From Streptomyces sp. NBC_01551 (GTDB taxonomy: Bacteria; Actinomycetota; Actinomycetes; Streptomycetales; Streptomycetaceae): a stretch of 64,000 nucleotides of DNA. The DNA is taken from the NCBI RefSeq assembly GCF_026339935.1, contig NZ_JAPEPX010000001.1:2385001-2449000 (forward strand). The letters are read 5' to 3'. The stretch's first letter is position 1. Each line of letters opens with the position of its first letter. The position numbers were made by a program, and so were the translations under genes. A model generated the notes under the pieces. That model worked only from the letters and a program-made list of their open reading frames with translations, did no database searches and had not been told where the DNA came from. This document shows, piece after piece, positions 36,314 to 45,045 of the stretch.

Positions 36314-37588
36314 GTGACCACGACCAGCGGGCTGCGGCCCTCATCCACCGCCGGCTCGTCGGCGTCGGTACCGGGAAGGCGGGCCGCCCGCCTCGGCGTT
36401 CTCGTCGGGATCGCCGGCGTCTGGGCGCTCACGCGGGCCGTGATGCTGGTGATGCTCGTACGCGGATTCCACAGCTCGGACATAGTCCGCGTCGAGGTCA
36501 GCGCGACCTATCACAACTGGTACAACGTGCTGGCCACCGGCACGATGCCGCACAACGACATCATGTGGCAGTACCCCCCGGCGGCCGCGGCGATCTTCCT
36601 CTCGCCCGACCTGCTCCCCTTCCTCACGTACTTCCAGGCCTTCGTCGCGCTCACCGTGCTCTGCGACGGCCTGATCCTCCTCGGCCTCTGCCGCGCCGCC
36701 CGCCGCCGCGACGGCAGCATCTCCGGCGCGCTGCTCTGGCTCGGCGCGCTGCCGCTGCTGATGGCGACCCCGTTCGCCCGCTACGACGTACAGGTCACGC
36801 TGCTCGCCGTCGGCTCGCTGCTCTGCCTGCGTTTTCGTCCCCGCCTCGGCGGCGTGGTCGCCGGGATCGGCGCCATGGTGAAGGTGTGGCCGCTGCTGAC
36901 CCTGCTCGGCACCCCGCGCGGGAAGTCCACGCGGGACGCCGTCGTCGCGGCCGCCGTGTCCTGCGCCGCGCTGCTCGCCGTGTTCTCGCTGCTCTTCCGC
37001 GACACCCTCGGCTTCCTCGGCAACCAGGGCGACCGCGGCATCCAGATCGAGTCCCTCGGCGGTTCGGTGCTGATGCTCCTCCGGGTCGTGGAGGTGTGGC
37101 CGGGCGAGATCACCTTCCAGTACGGGGCCTTCGAGTACACCGGTCCGTACGTCGCCGCCATCGCGCGCGCCTCGCTCGCGCTGACCGTGGCCGGGTTCCT
37201 GCTGCTCCTGCTGTGGCGGGTCAAGGCCAGGCGCTGGACGAGCGCGACGCCGCTGGACGCCGCGCTCTGCGCCATCATGGTGTTCACCGTCACCAGCCGC
37301 GTGCTCAGCCCGCAGTACCTGATCTGGCTGCTCGGCCTCGCCGCGGTCTGCCTGACCTCGAAGCACACCACCCAGCGGCCGGTCGCCTGGCTGGTGGTGG
37401 TCGCCACCGCGCTCACCAACCTGATCTTCCCGGTGCTGTACGGGACGGACATCCTGGCGAGCACGCCGCTGGGCACGTTCCTGCTCTGCGCCCGCAACGG
37501 CATCCTGCTCTACGCGACGGTCTGGTCCGGCATCCGGCTCTGGAAGGCCACCGTGCCGGCCGACGCCCCGACCGCCCCGACCGCCTAG
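36314..37588 (+). CDS. polytopic membrane glycosyltransferase (GT87/DUF2029-like)
   Basis: 424-residue membrane protein with about nine to ten hydrophobic helices, similar in layout to GT-C enzymes that use polyprenyl-phosphate mannose or similar lipid donors. The first periplasmic loop carries the acidic residues (HSSDIVRVEVSATYHNWYNVL) and the MWQYPPAAA segment, characteristic of the DUF2029 family. GTG start at 36314 is taken from the family-like beginning, since upstream sequence is intergenic in character. Its stop codon shares a CTAG with the stop of the convergent dipeptidase-like gene. Sugar specificity unknown. A mannosyl role is suggested only by the nearby mannose genes. Confidence 0.8.
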   Translation: MTTTSGLRPSSTAGSSASVPGRRAARLGVLVGIAGVWALTRAVMLVMLVRGFHSSDIVRVEVSATYHNWYNVLATGTMPHNDIMWQYPPAAAAIFLSPDLLPFLTYFQAFVALTVLCDGLILLGLCRAARRRDGSISGALLWLGALPLLMATPFARYDVQVTLLAVGSLLCLRFRPRLGGVVAGIGAMVKVWPLLTLLGTPRGKSTRDAVVAAAVSCAALLAVFSLLFRDTLGFLGNQGDRGIQIESLGGSVLMLLRVVEVWPGEITFQYGAFEYTGPYVAAIARASLALTVAGFLLLLLWRVKARRWTSATPLDAALCAIMVFTVTSRVLSPQYLIWLLGLAAVCLTSKHTTQRPVAWLVVVATALTNLIFPVLYGTDILASTPLGTFLLCARNGILLYATVWSGIRLWKATVPADAPTAPTA

Positions 37589-38667
37589 ACCGGCCGCCGG
37601 TGTTGCGCGGCGCGCGCCGTGAACTCCGCGTCCCGTAGCACCCGCTGTGCGTTGCCCCAGGTCAGCAGCGAGAGCTCGTCCTCCGACCAGCCCCGGTCGA
37701 GGAATTCGGCGATCAGCCTCGGGTAGCCCGAGGGGTCGGTCAGCCCGGCCGGCCGGGGCTGGCCCGGCTCGCCGCCGAAGGCCGCGCCCAGTCCGACGCA
37801 CTCGGGGCCCGCGACCTCCCGTACGTGCTCCACGTGGTCCGCGACGGCGTGCAGGGAGTCCCCGGTCCGCTCGGTGTCGAAGGTGACCATCGCCAGCCCG
37901 TTGGCCGCCCGCAGCGCGAGCAGCACCTCGTCGGTGACGTTCGCCGGGTGCGGGTTGAGCGCGGCCGCCGCCGTGTTGGAGATGATCACCGGGGCCTTGG
38001 AGGCGCCGGCGAGCTGGCAGGCGGCCACCGGCGGGCAGCCGGTCAGGTCCACCAGCATCGACAGCCGGTTCATCTCCTTGATCACCTCGTGGCCGAAGGC
38101 GGTCAGGCCCTCCTCGGCCCACGGTGCCCCGGCGGGCGCGAGGAGGCGTACGCCCAAGGCGTGGAAGGCGCGCAGCGCGCCCAGCGAGTCGGTCAGCGTA
38201 CGGCCGGAAACCGGGCCGAGGAACGAGGCGATCCGGCCCCGGTTGCGGGCGTCGACCAGGTCGTCGGCGGTCAGGGCCAGGCACAGGCTGTCGGGGTAGC
38301 GGCGCATCAGGGTCAGCGCCACGTCGATCTGTTCGAGGGTGTCGGACACCACCTGGTCGGCGGCCGCGGCCTCGCGCTGCGTCAGCAGCGTCCAGAACTG
38401 GGCGCCCACTCCCCCGGCGCGCAGCCGCGGGATGTCGGTGTCGACCCCGGCGTCCGGGGTGTCGATGTCGTGGTACGGGCTCTGGCGCAGGGTCCAGACG
38501 AGGGTGTTGCACCCGTCCGCGACGGGATGGACGGACAGCAGCGCGGCAGCCCGTTCGAGGGAGCTGCCGGCGACCGCGGGCGCGGGGACGGGGTTGTCTT
38601 CGGCTCCGAGGGAGCCGGGACCCACATCGGCGGTCGCCGTGTGGGGGTCATCCTGCAGGTCGGCCAT
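37585..38667 (-). CDS. M19 membrane-dipeptidase-like protein lacking all metal ligands
   Basis: 360-residue paralogue of the adjacent dipeptidase, aligned over its whole length ([23 protein letters not shown], the DVSGYP-like DPSGYP, and TWGNAQRVLRDAE are shared). Every residue expected to bind the two zinc ions or act in catalysis is changed. DGHND is DGCNT, the Glu of GAEGGHS is lost in GPVSGRT, DLSH is DLTG, FSHS is ISNT, and GGDYDG is GAAFGG. The frame is intact with normal codon use, so this looks like a maintained pseudoenzyme rather than decay. ATG at 38667 with GGAG upstream. About 170 nt separate it from its paralogue. Confidence 0.85.
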   Translation of the reverse strand: MADLQDDPHTATADVGPGSLGAEDNPVPAPAVAGSSLERAAALLSVHPVADGCNTLVWTLRQSPYHDIDTPDAGVDTDIPRLRAGGVGAQFWTLLTQREAAAADQVVSDTLEQIDVALTLMRRYPDSLCLALTADDLVDARNRGRIASFLGPVSGRTLTDSLGALRAFHALGVRLLAPAGAPWAEEGLTAFGHEVIKEMNRLSMLVDLTGCPPVAACQLAGASKAPVIISNTAAAALNPHPANVTDEVLLALRAANGLAMVTFDTERTGDSLHAVADHVEHVREVAGPECVGLGAAFGGEPGQPRPAGLTDPSGYPRLIAEFLDRGWSEDELSLLTWGNAQRVLRDAEFTARAAQHRRPV

Positions 38668-38834
38668 GGCGTTCGCTCCGGTCTCGGCGGCAGCAGGGAG
38701 AGATGTTGCCACCGTGACATGTGGGACGCCTGGGCCGCCCGGCGGATGTGGCGTTCGGGTGAAACCCGCAGGTCACGCCCGCCGCTCACCGCGCGGGGTG
38801 ACCGGCGGGCAGCCGCCGGCCGCCGGGGCGTCCC

Positions 38835-40025
38835 TCAGGCCGTCCCGTCCAGGACCGCGTTCGACGGCGGTCGGGACGCCGCGTGCTCGCGCGCCACCGC
38901 TTCCGCGTCGCGCAGCGCCCGTACCGCGTTCGACCACGTCAGCTTGGCCAGGTCGGCCCGCGACCAGCCGCGCGTGAGCAGTTCCGCGATCAGGTTCGGG
39001 TAGCCGGAGACGTCGTCCAGCCCGGCCGGGGTGAAGGCCGTGCCGTCGTAGTCCCCGCCGATGCCGATGTGGTCGACGCCGGCCACGTCGCGCATGTGGT
39101 CCAGGTGGTCGGCGACCGTCGCGGCCGTCGCCACCGGGCGCGGGTGCTCCGCCTCGAAGGCCCGGTGCAGGGCCATCGCCTCGGGGGTGGTGTCGAGGTG
39201 GTGCAGGCCGTGCGCGCGCAGGTTCTCGTCCGCGGCCTGGGTCCAGGCGACCGCCGCGGGGAGGATGAACTTCGGTACGAAGGTGGCCATCGCCACGCCG
39301 CCGTTGGCGGGCAGCAGTTCCAGTACGTCGTCCGGGACGTTGCGCGGGTGGTCGCAGATCGCCAGCGCGGACGAGTGCGAGAAGATCACCGGTGCGGCCG
39401 AGACGGCGAGGGCGTCGCGCATCGTCGTCGCGGCGACGTGCGAGAGGTCGACGAGCATGCCGACGCGGTTCATCTCGCGGACGACCTCGCGGCCGAAGTC
39501 CGTCAGGCCGCCGTGGCGGGGCTCGTCGGTCGCGGAGTCCGCCCAGTCGATCGTGTCGTTGTGCGTGAGCGTCATGTACCGCACGCCCAGGCGGTGCAGG
39601 GCGCGCAGGGTGGCGAGGGAGTTGTTGATGGAGTGGCCGCCCTCGGCGCCCATCAGCGAGGCGATCCGGCCGTCCGCCCGGGCCGCCTCCATGTCGTCGG
39701 CCGTCAGCGCCCGGACCAGGTCGCCGGGGTAACGGGCGATCAGCTGGTCGACCGCGTCCATCTGCTCCAGCGTGGCGCTGACCGCCTCGTCGCCGGTGAG
39801 CTCGGTGCTGACGTACACCGACCAGAACTGGGCGCCGACCCCGCCGGCCCGCAGCCGGGGGATGTCGGTGTGCAGGAACCGCGACTGGTCGCCGGCGATG
39901 TCGCGCCGGTCGAGGTCGTAGCGGACCTGCTTGCGCAGCGCCCAGGGGAGGTCGTTGTGGCCGTCCACGACGGGGTGCTCGGCCAGCAGCTCACGCGCCT
40001 CGCCCAGGCGCCGCGCCGCGCTCAC
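38835..40025 (-). CDS. membrane dipeptidase (peptidase M19)
   Basis: Zn-dependent dipeptidase of the renal dipeptidase family. Ligand motifs are complete: His and Asp in [10 protein letters not shown], Glu in MGAEGGHS, His in VDLSHVA, His in PVIFSHSSA, and the catalytic Asp in GIGGDYDG. The close S. coelicolor homologue SCO3058 was characterised as acting on L-Xaa-D-Xaa dipeptides, so recycling of wall-derived peptides is plausible. No signal peptide is seen, so the enzyme is probably cytosolic. GTG at 40025 overlaps the purE stop (GTGA), which places it in the purK-purE operon. Downstream lies the catalytically dead paralogue. Confidence 0.93.
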   Translation of the reverse strand: MSAARRLGEARELLAEHPVVDGHNDLPWALRKQVRYDLDRRDIAGDQSRFLHTDIPRLRAGGVGAQFWSVYVSTELTGDEAVSATLEQMDAVDQLIARYPGDLVRALTADDMEAARADGRIASLMGAEGGHSINNSLATLRALHRLGVRYMTLTHNDTIDWADSATDEPRHGGLTDFGREVVREMNRVGMLVDLSHVAATTMRDALAVSAAPVIFSHSSALAICDHPRNVPDDVLELLPANGGVAMATFVPKFILPAAVAWTQAADENLRAHGLHHLDTTPEAMALHRAFEAEHPRPVATAATVADHLDHMRDVAGVDHIGIGGDYDGTAFTPAGLDDVSGYPNLIAELLTRGWSRADLAKLTWSNAVRALRDAEAVAREHAASRPPSNAVLDGTA

Positions 40026-40573
40026 TTGCCGAATCCGAAGGACTCCGCGCCCGCCACCTTCGCGCGCAGCCGCTTGCCCTTCTCGGTGGCCTGGTCGTTC
40101 AGCTCCTGCTGGAACTCCCGCATCCGGCCGAGCAGCTCGCTGTCGTGCGCGGCCAGCATCCGTACGGCGAGCAGCCCCGCGTTGCGGGCGCCGGCGACCG
40201 AGACGGTGGCGACGGGAACCCCGGCGGGCATCTGGACGATCGACAGCAGCGAGTCCATGCCGTCGAGGTACCTCAGCGGGACCGGGACGCCGATGACGGG
40301 CAGCGGGGTGACGGAGGCGAGCATGCCGGGCAGGTGGGCCGCCCCGCCCGCGCCGGCGATGATCGCCTTCAGGCCTCGGTCGGCGGCGCGCTCCCCGTAC
40401 TCGACCATCTCGCGCGGCATCCGGTGGGCGGAGACCACGTCGACCTCGTAGGGGATCTCGAACTCGTCCAGGGCCTGGGCGGCGGCCTCCATGACCGGCC
40501 AGTCCGAGTCCGAGCCCATGACGATGCCGATGACGGGCGCCCGGCGGGAGCCCGCGGTGCTGGAGGTGCTCAT
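40022..40573 (-). CDS. purE: 5-(carboxyamino)imidazole ribonucleotide mutase
   Basis: Class I PurE, moving the carboxyl group of N5-CAIR to C4 to form CAIR in purine synthesis. Hallmarks are [15 protein letters not shown] at residues about 13-27, [25 protein letters not shown], and [14 protein letters not shown]. 183 residues is slightly long because of a charged C-terminal tail ending in FGFGK. ATG at 40573 overlaps the purK stop (ATGA) and its own stop overlaps the dipeptidase start, so three genes are translationally chained. Confidence 0.97.
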   Translation of the reverse strand: MSTSSTAGSRRAPVIGIVMGSDSDWPVMEAAAQALDEFEIPYEVDVVSAHRMPREMVEYGERAADRGLKAIIAGAGGAAHLPGMLASVTPLPVIGVPVPLRYLDGMDSLLSIVQMPAGVPVATVSVAGARNAGLLAVRMLAAHDSELLGRMREFQQELNDQATEKGKRLRAKVAGAESFGFGK

Positions 40574-41709
40574 TCGGTGATCGTTCCTCTGAGGTAGCCG
40601 GCTGCGTGACGTGCGCGCTCCAGCACATCGTCCAGGTCGTCGCCGTAGGTGTTGACGTGGCCGACCTTGCGGCCGTGTTTCACGTCCTTGCCGTACATGT
40701 GGATCTTGAGCTGCGGATCGTGCGCCATGCAGTGCAGGTACGCCGCGTACATGTCGGGGTAGTCCCCGCCGAGCACGTTGGCCATGACCGTCCAGCGGGC
40801 CCGGGGGCGCGGGTCGCCGAGGGGGAGGTCCAGGACCGCGCGGACGTGGTTGGCGAACTGGGAGGTGATCGCGCCGTCCTGGGTCCAGTGGCCGCTGTTG
40901 TGCGGGCGCATGGCCAGTTCGTTGACGAGGATGCGGCCGTCGGTGGTCTCGAACAGCTCGACGGCCAGGTGGCCGGTCACGCCGAGTTCCCGGGCGATGC
41001 GCAGGGCGAGGGCCTGGGCCTCGCCCGCCAGGGCCTCGGGGAGGTTCGGGGCGGGGGCGATCACCGTGTCGCAGACGCCGTCCACCTGGACGGACTCGAC
41101 GACGGGGTAGGCCACCGCCTGGCCGTGCGGGGAGCGGACGATGTTGGCCGCGAGCTCGCGGACGTAATCGACCTTCTCCTCGGCGAGGACGGGGACACCG
41201 GCCTTGAAGGGGGCCTCCGCGTCCTCCGGGGAGCGGACGAACCACACCCCCTTGCCGTCGTACCCGCCGCGGACGGTCTTGAGGATGACGGGGAAGCCGC
41301 CGACCTCGTCCGCGAAGGCCGCCGCGTCCGCCGGATCGCTCACGATCCGGTGGCGGGGGCTGGGCGCGCCGATCTCGTCGAGCTTGGCGCGCATCACCCC
41401 CTTGTCCGCGGCGTGCATCAACGCGTCGGGCCCCGGGCGGACGGGGATGCCGTCCGCTTCCAGGGCCCGCAGGTGCGCGATGGGCACGTGCTCGTGGTCG
41501 AAAGTGATCACATCGCAGCCGCGCGCGAAGGCGCGCAACGTCTCCAGATCGCGATAGTCGCCGATGACGACATCGCTCACGACCTGGGCCGCCGAGTCCT
41601 GTGGGGTGTCACTGAGGAGCTTGAATCTGATGCCGAGGGGGATGCCCGCCTCGTGGGTCATGCGGGCGAGCTGACCGCCGCCGACCATGCCGACTACCGG
41701 GAACGTCAC
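40570..41709 (-). CDS. purK: 5-(carboxyamino)imidazole ribonucleotide synthase
   Basis: ATP-grasp enzyme forming N5-CAIR from AIR, bicarbonate and ATP, the step before PurE. Start [21 protein letters not shown]-grasp core with [14 protein letters not shown] and VLAEEKVDY, and the metal-site region [13 protein letters not shown]. 379 aa is typical. GTG at 41709 has GGAGGA only 3-4 nt upstream, but the family N-terminus supports it over the longer upstream frame. First gene of the purK-purE-dipeptidase chain. Divergent from the GtrA gene with about 234 nt between. The same purE/purK order beside a GtrA gene exists in M. tuberculosis. Confidence 0.96.
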   Translation of the reverse strand: MTFPVVGMVGGGQLARMTHEAGIPLGIRFKLLSDTPQDSAAQVVSDVVIGDYRDLETLRAFARGCDVITFDHEHVPIAHLRALEADGIPVRPGPDALMHAADKGVMRAKLDEIGAPSPRHRIVSDPADAAAFADEVGGFPVILKTVRGGYDGKGVWFVRSPEDAEAPFKAGVPVLAEEKVDYVRELAANIVRSPHGQAVAYPVVESVQVDGVCDTVIAPAPNLPEALAGEAQALALRIARELGVTGHLAVELFETTDGRILVNELAMRPHNSGHWTQDGAITSQFANHVRAVLDLPLGDPRPRARWTVMANVLGGDYPDMYAAYLHCMAHDPQLKIHMYGKDVKHGRKVGHVNTYGDDLDDVLERARHAAGYLRGTITE

Positions 41710-41943
41710 TCCTCCAGGGTATCCGTCTGTATTGCGCCATCCGGACGTGACCCTTGCGAGGTCCCGCCCCCGGCGGTGTGTGCCGTGTGTCGCACGTGGT
41801 CCGAAGGCACAGACGCGGTCGCGGGGCGACACTTAGCATGGGCGGGTTGAGGTACACGAGTGGCGCCCGAAAGCGAAGCATCGAGACATCCCCGCACCCC
41901 GCAGCCCCGCGCATCCCCTACCGGACAGGGACCGAACCGACTC

Positions 41944-42507
41944 ATGAGCACGCCGAAGCACGGATCCGCCCTCGACCGCGTACGCGCCCTCTCCAGGGAG
42001 GTCGCGAAGTTCGGGGCCGTCGGCGGCATGGGCGTGCTGGTCAACCTGGGCGTCTTCAACCTGATCCGGGCCACGACCGACCTCCAGGTCGTGCGGGCGA
42101 GCGTCATAGCCACCGTGGTCGCCATCGCCACGAACTACCTCGGTTTCCGCTACTTCGCCTACCGGGACCGCGCCCAGTCCGGGCGCACCCGCGAGCTGGC
42201 CCTGTTCGTCGCGTTCAGCGTGATCGGGCTGGTCATCGAGAACGGCGTGCTGTACACGGCCACCTACGGGTTCGGCTGGGACGGCAAGCTGGAGACCAAC
42301 GCGTTCAAGTTCATCGGGATCGGTGTCGCCACCGTGTTCCGGTTCTGGTCCTACCGGACCTGGGTCTTCAAGGCCCTGCCCACCCCGGCCGCGGCCTCGC
42401 TGGTCGTCGAGCAGCGGGACGGGCAGGCGGAGGGCCAGAGCGGCGCTCCGGGCGGCGGTGCCCCCAGCGCACCCGCCGCCCGTACGCCGCAGCCCGCGGG
42501 GAAATAG
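41944..42507 (+). CDS. GtrA family membrane protein
   Basis: Small four-helix GtrA-like protein. Relatives are thought to move polyprenyl-phosphate-linked sugars across the membrane or assist the glycosyltransferases that use them. Helices are at about residues 22-42, 50-68, 82-104 and 118-140. Conserved pieces are FGAVGGMGVLVNLGVF, ATNYLGFRYFAYRD and FWSYRTWVF. A C-terminal Gly/Ala/Pro tail of about 40 residues is probably disordered. ATG at 41944 has only a weak purine-rich site upstream. It pairs functionally with the wall-glycan genes nearby. Rv3277 is the positional equivalent. Confidence 0.88.
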   Translation: MSTPKHGSALDRVRALSREVAKFGAVGGMGVLVNLGVFNLIRATTDLQVVRASVIATVVAIATNYLGFRYFAYRDRAQSGRTRELALFVAFSVIGLVIENGVLYTATYGFGWDGKLETNAFKFIGIGVATVFRFWSYRTWVFKALPTPAAASLVVEQRDGQAEGQSGAPGGGAPSAPAARTPQPAGK

Positions 42508-42547
42508 CGGCGTACCGCGGGGACGGCGTCGTCGGCCTCCTGCCGCG

Positions 42548-43816
42548 CTAGCGGACCGTCTGCTCCCGCTCCGCCCGCTCTTCCGGGGCGGTCATGCTGA
42601 GGAACAGCGCGAACACCGGCGGCTGCGTCTGGAGCAGCTCCAGGCGGCCCCCGTCCGCCTCCGCCAGGTCCCGGGCCACCGCCAGGCCGATGCCGGTGGA
42701 GTTGCGGCCGCTGATGGCCCGCTCGAAGATCCGGTTGCCGAGGTCGGCCGGGACCCCGGGGCCCTCGTCCGTGACTTCCAGGACCGCCTGGTTGCCGATC
42801 ACCCGGGTGCGCAGCGCGACCGTGCCGCCCCCGTGCATCAGGGCGTTCTCCACAAGCGTCGCCAGCACCTGCGAGACCGCGCCCGGCGTGCCCACGGCCC
42901 GCATGCCCGTCTTCCCGGAGCGCACGATGGCCCGCCCGGCGCTGCGGTAGGCCGGCCGCCACTCCTCGACCTGCTGCTTGACGACCTCGTCGAGGTCGAA
43001 GGGCACGGCCGAGCCGGTCCGGGGGTCGCGGGAGTTCGTCAGGAGCCGCTGCACCACGTCGGTGAGCCGCTCCACCTGAGTGAGGGCGATGGTCGCCTCC
43101 TCCCGTACGGTCTCCAGGTCATCGGTGACCGTGATCTCCTCCAGCCGCATCGACAGGGCCGTCAGCGGGGTGCGCAGCTGGTGCGAGGCATCCGCGGCCA
43201 GCCGCCGCTCGGCGGTCAGCATGCGGGCGATCCGCTCGGCGCTGGAGTCCAGTACGTCGGCGACCCGGTCCAGCTCGGGCACTCCGTACCGCTTGTGGCG
43301 CGGGCGCGGGTCGCCGGAGCCCAGCCGCTCGGCTGTCTCCGCGAGGTCGGTGAGCGGGGAGGCGAGCCGGTTGGCCTGGCGTACGGCGAGCAGCACGGCC
43401 GCGACGACGGCCAGCAGGGCCACCGCGCCGACCACGGCCAGCGTCCGCCCGACCTCGCGGGTCACGGTGGAGCGGGACTCCTCGACGACCACGAGCTCGC
43501 CCTGCTCACCGCGCGCACTGCCCCGGATGACGCTGTCGGGGATCCGCTCGCCGACCTCCACGGCCGGCCGGCCGGGGACCTGGACGCGGGCGTAGCGGCC
43601 CGCGTCGAGCTGCTCGGCGAGCGCCTGGGCGTCGACGGGCTGCTTCTCCAGGATGTTCGCCTCGACGATGCCGACCAGCCGCAGCGCCTCGGACTCGATG
43701 CGGTCCTGGGCGCTGCTGGTGATGGTGCGGGTCTCGACGATCACCAGGGAGACCCCGAAGACGGCGATGACGACGAGCACCACGGCGAGCGTGGAGTTGA
43801 TCAGGCGGCGGCGCAT
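42548..43816 (-). CDS. sensor histidine kinase
   Basis: 422-residue membrane kinase. Transmembrane helix 1 is at about residues 9-29 and helix 2 at about 130-152, with an extracytoplasmic sensor loop of about 100 residues between them. A HAMP segment (about 155-205) follows. The phospho-acceptor motif is DASHQLRTPLTAL. The ATPase domain has N-box LVENALMHGG, G1 TDEGPGVP and G2 STGIGLAVARDL. All catalytic motifs are intact. ATG at 43816, 45 nt downstream of its response regulator stop, so the two are one operon. The input signal is unknown. Confidence 0.93.
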   Translation of the reverse strand: MRRRLINSTLAVVLVVIAVFGVSLVIVETRTITSSAQDRIESEALRLVGIVEANILEKQPVDAQALAEQLDAGRYARVQVPGRPAVEVGERIPDSVIRGSARGEQGELVVVEESRSTVTREVGRTLAVVGAVALLAVVAAVLLAVRQANRLASPLTDLAETAERLGSGDPRPRHKRYGVPELDRVADVLDSSAERIARMLTAERRLAADASHQLRTPLTALSMRLEEITVTDDLETVREEATIALTQVERLTDVVQRLLTNSRDPRTGSAVPFDLDEVVKQQVEEWRPAYRSAGRAIVRSGKTGMRAVGTPGAVSQVLATLVENALMHGGGTVALRTRVIGNQAVLEVTDEGPGVPADLGNRIFERAISGRNSTGIGLAVARDLAEADGGRLELLQTQPPVFALFLSMTAPEERAEREQTVR

Positions 43817-43861
43817 GACTCAGTACGACCGGCTCTTCTCGGACCTGGCTCTTCTCGGGAC

Positions 43862-44539
43862 CTAGCTCTTCTCGAACCGGAAGCCGACGCCCCGCACGGT
43901 GGCGATGTAGCGGGGGTTGGCGGCGTCGTCGCCGAGCTTCTTGCGCAGCCAGGAGATGTGCATGTCGAGGGTCTTGGTCGAGGACCACCAGGTGGTGTCC
44001 CAGACCTCGCGCATCAGCTGGTCGCGGGTGACGACGCGGCCGGCGTCGCGGACCAGGACCCGCAGCAGGTCGAACTCCTTGGCGGTGAGCTGGAGCTCCT
44101 CCTCGCCCATCCAGGCGCGGTGCGACTCGACGTCGATCCGCACCCCGTGGGTGGCGGGCGACTGCGCGGCCTCGTTGGCGCCGCGCCGCAGCAGGGCCCG
44201 GACCCGGGCGAGCAGTTCGGCGAGCCGGAACGGTTTGGTTACGTAGTCGTCGGCGCCGGCGTCGAGGCCGACGACCGTGTCGACCTCGTCCGCGCGGGCG
44301 GTGAGCACCAGGATCGGGAAGCCGTGCCCTTCGGCGCGCAGCCGGCGGGCCACCTCCAGGCCGTCCATGCCCGGCAGGCCGAGGTCGAGGACGACGAGGT
44401 CGACGCCGCCCTGCAGTCCCGCGTCCAGGGCGGTGGGGCCGTCCTCCCGGACCTCGACCTCGTACCCCTCCCGGCGCAGGGCGCGGGCCAGGGGTTCCGA
44501 GATGGATGCGTCGTCCTCGGCGAGCAGTACACGCGTCAT
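43862..44539 (-). CDS. OmpR/PhoB-family response regulator
   Basis: 225-residue two-domain regulator. The receiver domain has the acidic pair in LLAEDDASI, phospho-acceptor Asp in VVLDLGLPGMDG (about residue 51), the switch Thr in LTARAD, and Lys in YVTKPF. The C-terminal winged helix has LTAKEFDLLRVL, TRDQLMREVW, a recognition helix with STKTLDMHISWLRKKLGD, and the wing VRGVGFRFE. ATG at 44539. Located just upstream of the kinase gene. A bulged hairpin (TTCAGCAC/GTGTGCTGAA, 44582-44612) lies in its leader or promoter and might take part in control. Confidence 0.95.
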   Translation of the reverse strand: MTRVLLAEDDASISEPLARALRREGYEVEVREDGPTALDAGLQGGVDLVVLDLGLPGMDGLEVARRLRAEGHGFPILVLTARADEVDTVVGLDAGADDYVTKPFRLAELLARVRALLRRGANEAAQSPATHGVRIDVESHRAWMGEEELQLTAKEFDLLRVLVRDAGRVVTRDQLMREVWDTTWWSSTKTLDMHISWLRKKLGDDAANPRYIATVRGVGFRFEKS

Positions 44540-45045
44540 GTGGGTGATGGTAGTCCGCAGAGGCTGAAAGCAGAGGCGTGCTTCAGCACCCCTGGGCTTC
44601 GGGTGTGCTGAACTACTAACGGCCTTCGAATGTGGCCGAACGGTTCCCACGCAGCCTGTGATCCATGTCTCAAGTCCTTCCATATGCCGCAGTGTCGTGT
44701 CGTATGGTGGCGAGACGCCTGATGCACTACCCAGGGGACCTTTGTGCCGAAAAGCGAGCACGAGGTCTCGATTGTGTTCCGGCCGGTTCAGCGGTCTTGC
44801 GCGTACTGACGTGACGGACCGCCACCCCCGGCCGGATGACGGTGAATGACCTGTGGGCCGGGCCCTGCGCGTGAAGGTGCGCGTCAGGGCGTGGATCCCG
44901 GTGACGGACCTCCCCTCGCTCCCGCACCCCTGTGGGGCGAGCCCCCGGGCGTGGGGCAAGGAGGTGCGTAGCCGGTGCCGGCCACCCCCCACCGGGCGCT
45001 GATGAGCTCACGAAGCGCAGCGTCCCGAGCAAGCAAGGATCGACC
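44540..45045. other. 506-nt divergent intergenic region (response regulator / peptide transporter)
   Basis: No large gene is supported. The response regulator side has the bulged hairpin at 44582-44612. A possible 21-codon ORF runs from GTG 44744 (GGGGA ribosome-like site) to TGA 44809, ending Arg-Ser-Cys-Ala-Tyr. It could be a leader peptide or chance. No riboswitch or tRNA pattern was recognised. The remaining part is probably the promoter region and long leader of the peptide transporter. Confidence 0.4.

Noticed and set aside
37585..38667. Calling the degenerate dipeptidase a pseudogene
   Set aside because: The frame is full length with normal codon bias and conserved non-catalytic blocks, so a maintained pseudoenzyme fits better.
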